Positions 10,047 through 11,901 of a stretch of 11,901 nucleotides of DNA are shown here, piece by piece. Source of the DNA: Tulasnella sp. 424 (taxonomy: Eukaryota > Basidiomycota > Agaricomycetes > Cantharellales > Tulasnellaceae); NCBI GenBank assembly GCA_019633425.1, contig WSUB01000418.1, forward strand, positions 1-11,901. Reading direction: 5' to 3'. Below the pieces are notes generated by a model. That model ran no database searches. It saw only the letters and a program-made list of their open reading frames with translations, and was not told where the DNA came from. Each line of letters opens with the position of its first letter. Positions within the stretch are counted from its first letter, which is position 1. Both the position numbers and the translations under genes were made by a program.

Positions 10047-10053
10047 TACAGTA
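10047..10053. other. TACAGTA, likely transposon excision footprint in exon 2
   Basis: Genes 1 and 2 read GATATCTCTTC at this place; gene 3 reads GATACAGTATCTCTTC. The difference is a duplicated TA with CAG between the copies. Tc1/mariner elements duplicate TA on insertion and often leave a few terminal bases on excision; Sleeping Beauty leaves TACAGTA or TACTGTA. The element 250 bp downstream has ends that begin with CAG, so the match is specific. A random 5-bp insertion remains possible. Confidence 0.65.
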
Positions 10054-10300
10054 TCTCTTCTATCGAGTTCCCCAACGACGCACGCAAGTTCTCTGGAGCA
10101 AGTGCGACCGTTTCGCAAGCCTTCTTGCTCCCTCCCTCCGGTGCCGAAAATGTCACTGGTCAAACAAGTCCGACTAAAAATAATGGTCTCAACGTACCTG
10201 GTCCTGCTGGGGGGGCGTCTCCTCAGCGGAAGGTTGGTACCAGCCCTTTCTGGCGATTGACACTGACGACCAGCGGCTCGACAATTCAACCTCGTATATA

Positions 10301-10326
10301 CAGGCTTTCACCGGCATTCGAGAAAT
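10301..10326 (+). repeat. Left terminal inverted repeat of the element
   Basis: Starts CAGGCTTTCACCGGCATTCG and pairs with the right end, with three mismatches over 26 positions. The TA target duplicate lies immediately before it. Confidence 0.85.
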
Positions 10327-10848
10327 CCCCACGCATCGAGAAATCGCCAGGAACCGCCTTTCCGCAAATTCAATTAAGCTCATACTTGGATTACAATTTA
10401 TAAATACAATCCTAGGGACTGTGCCCAAATTTCATGGTCTGGGAAGGGGTTTGGAGACTTATGAATAAGAATAGAGGGGGGATTGCCCCCCTGCTATCAC
10501 AACGGGCGGGTCGCTCCTAGATTTCACTACAAACCTAATGTAAAGCTTCAAAGACGTACGAAATATTAGAGATAAGCATAAAATAAATTTTCATACGATT
10601 TGAACTCGAAAGAGCAGAGAAACATGTGTCACCAAAAAAAGGAGGGCAACGGACCAACGAGAAATGCCTCTCCACCCTGCCTCCGCCCTGCCACCGAGAC
10701 ATGAACCTTAGGCTTCCCATGAGCGATGAAAATGAAAAGAATTAGAAGAGTGGGAGCAGGCGGTGAGGGTCCAGAAACCCAAACCGGTCAAGGGGAGGGG
10801 TCGTGCACCCGCAAAGCCCTTCATTCCTCCACTCTCCTCTATTCCTGA

Positions 10849-11146
10849 ACACTGTCTTTCACCGAAAAAGGCGCTGAACCCATCAATTTTATCAATACTG
10901 AAGATACTCGCAAAGAGTTGAGCAAATTCGAGGATGAATTGCCTTCGGAAGAGGGGGACTGGTGGATAAATAATGCTTCTCGACTTGTGGTAAACCCGCT
11001 ATTTTTTCCCCTCCGCATACCTCCCCCATTACTCACCACAAATTTATCGTATCCACACCAAACCTTCTTTAGTACATATAATAGACTATAGAGTACTAAT
11101 TCGTGTATTTTTCATCTGCATATTGCAGTACATGGACAAGCGGTGA
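10849..11146 (+). other. Possible captured exon fragment inside the element
   Basis: A plus-strand frame is open from 10849 (just after a TGA) and reads as acidic, coding-like protein up to 10989. A GT donor at 10990 (GTG|GTAAAC), a TACTAAT branch-site match at about 11094-11100 and a TGCAG acceptor ending at 11128 would form a 139-bp intron, leading to five more codons and a TGA at 11144-11146. There is no start codon and no recognised domain. It may be the 3' end of a captured host gene or of a former internal gene of the element, or chance. The branch site match is the best evidence. Confidence 0.2.
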
Positions 11147-11161
11147 GGGGGGGTACGGTTT

Positions 11162-11187
11162 ATCTCTCGAATGACGGTGAAACCCTG
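11162..11187 (-). repeat. Right terminal inverted repeat of the element
   Basis: In reverse complement it starts CAGGGTTTCACCGTCATTCG. The second TA lies immediately after it and, with the next G, forms the TAG that serves as the acceptor of intron 2. Confidence 0.85.
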
Positions 11188-11901
11188 TAGGCTGTCGCTG
11201 TCAAGAAAATGAAGATATTGAATGACCCAGCGCGGGTGTTAGGGGTAAGGAGACTCCGGCGAATCACGTAGGCGTTTCAGCGCTAAGGCCTTTCGGTTCA
11301 GTTGACACTTAGGGAAGCGGAGTTTCTGGTCGGAATTTCTCATGAAAACATCATCAAGCTAGAGGGATTCGTTGAGGACTTGTCGAAGGATGTCGTGTGG
11401 CTGGTCTTCCCTTGGGAGGAGAACGGAACCTTGAAGGACTTTATCGCCTCAACCGAGTGGGAAATCCCAGAACGAATATGGCTGGTACGATTGAACTACT
11501 TCCTTTCAATCCACCTCTAACACTTTCAATTGCAGATTAGCGATGTGGCTGACGGAGTCGAATACCTCCATGACCAACAACCCCCCATCCGCCACGGCGA
11601 CCTCAAATCCGTACGTTCCGAGAGCATCATATTGAACCACTACCGAACATCGCCCCGAATTTTTAGATAAACATATTGGCCAACTCCGAGTTCCGCGCGA
11701 TCATTACCGACTTTGCATCCGCTCGCTATCAAGCAACCGATGATCCAGACAAGGAGGCGAGTCAAGCCGGAAACAAACCGCAGCTTCCGGGCCTGTCGCT
11801 CGAAGCAACGTCCTGTGGTCCGGCCAATACCCTGTGCATAACACTGACAGGAGATCATTTCACTCTTCGTTGGGCTGCTCCGGAGCTGTTGAACGAGGAG
11901 A

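Larger units (their letters stand above)
10301..11187. mobile_element. 887-bp non-autonomous Tc1/mariner-like element
   Basis: The termini are imperfect inverted repeats of 26 bp (10301-10326 and 11162-11187), starting CAGGCTTTCACC on the left and CAGGGTTTCACC in reverse complement on the right, with about 23 of 26 positions matching. The element is flanked by TA at 10299-10300 and 11188-11189. The uninterrupted site TATATAGGCTG is preserved in gene 2 (6793 onward), proving a clean insertion with TA duplication. A near-repeat of the subterminal motif (GCATTCGAGAAATC at 10314, GCATCGAGAAATC at 10333) could be a second transposase contact. No frame long enough for a DDE/D transposase is visible, so movement would need a transposase from elsewhere. 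TA duplication points to the IS630/Tc1/mariner superfamily; the exact family is not identified. The interior includes a 7-bp stem hairpin at 10475-10492. Confidence 0.85.
9243..11901 (+). repeat. Tandem unit 3 of the kinase-TPR array (cut by window edge)
   Basis: Third copy of the direct repeat, running off the right edge inside exon 6 of its gene. It is interrupted by the 887-bp inserted element at 10301-11187. Without the element the unit aligns to units 1 and 2 with the same exon and intron order. Confidence 0.82.
9835..11901 (+). pseudogene. Kinase-TPR gene copy 3, disrupted and incomplete in window
   Basis: Exon equivalents are 9835-9942, 10009-10232, 11191-11244, 11302-11484, 11536-11610, and 11667 to the edge. 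Exon 2 is 224 bp rather than 219: a 5-bp insertion makes TACAGTA (10047-10053) where copies 1 and 2 have a single TA. This shifts the frame after the RRID motif; if exons 2 and 3 are then joined, a TGA at 11210-11212 ends translation before the kinase core. Intron 2 is enlarged from ~70 to 958 bp by the inserted element. In exon 6 the DFG motif reads DFA (GCA for GGA, codon at about 11715-11717), which would remove the magnesium-loop glycine, and NILVN reads NILAN. The HGDLKS loop, VAVK lysine and APE motif are still present, so the decay looks recent. TPR exon 8 would lie beyond the window. Confidence 0.82.

Noticed and set aside
10475..10492. G-run/C-run hairpin as a boundary of a nested element
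   Set aside because: No direct repeat flanks it; the outer 26-bp ends explain the insertion fully.
10301..11187. PIF/Harbinger, hAT or CACTA element
   Set aside because: The duplicated target is only TA, not 3 or 8 bp, and the ends do not start CACTA.
1..11901. CRISPR array, tRNA, rRNA or bacterial operon signals
   Set aside because: The only short-period repeats are the 120-bp coding TPRs, and the genes are split by spliceosomal introns.

Overview
The window looks like nuclear DNA of a filamentous fungus, most likely an agaricomycete basidiomycete. The genes are split by many very short introns (51-73 bp, GT...AG). Pyrimidine-rich tracts lie just upstream of the start codons. The coding content is a TKL-like protein kinase with the HGDLKS...NILVN catalytic loop that I associate with expanded fungal families, especially in Cantharellales such as Tulasnella. 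That placement is from memory of the family and is tentative. Nothing bacterial (operons, ribosome binding sites, CRISPR) and no tRNA or rRNA gene was seen.

Layout. (1) 1-1883 is single-copy sequence with no confidently assignable gene; a few coding-like fragments, mainly on the minus strand at 466-1359, may be a decayed gene. (2) From about 1884 to the right edge the DNA is a tandem array of a ~3.68 kb unit, in three copies on the plus strand: unit 1 about 1884-5559, unit 2 about 5560-9242, unit 3 about 9243 to beyond the window. Each unit has a ~0.6-0.8 kb upstream region (CCAAT motif, CT-rich tract) followed by an eight-exon gene; units 1 and 2 also include a conserved 3' flank of ~250 bp. 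Gene 1 (2664-5288, 736 aa) and gene 2 (6333-8961, 737 aa) are complete. Both encode a variable N-terminus, a protein kinase domain and a C-terminal array of eight 40-residue tetratricopeptide repeats (TPRs). Gene 3 (9835 to the edge) is the same gene in broken form.

The most notable signal is in gene 3. Its second intron carries an 887-bp element (10301-11187) with 26-bp imperfect terminal inverted repeats starting CAG, flanked by a TA duplication; genes 1 and 2 give the exact empty site. No transposase is visible, so it looks like a non-autonomous Tc1/mariner-type element. About 250 bp upstream, in exon 2 of the same gene, a TA is replaced by TACAGTA. This 5-bp insertion is what excision of a Tc1/mariner element with CAG ends would leave, and it shifts the frame. 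Gene 3 also has DFA in place of the kinase DFG.

The kinase-TPR layout suggests signalling proteins whose TPR array binds a partner or ligand and whose kinase transmits the signal. Between genes 1 and 2 most kinase exons are nearly identical, while the middle TPRs diverge strongly and carry copy-specific variants spread along the array. That pattern fits repeat homogenisation and turnover of binding surfaces, as described for fungal recognition proteins. The function is inference.
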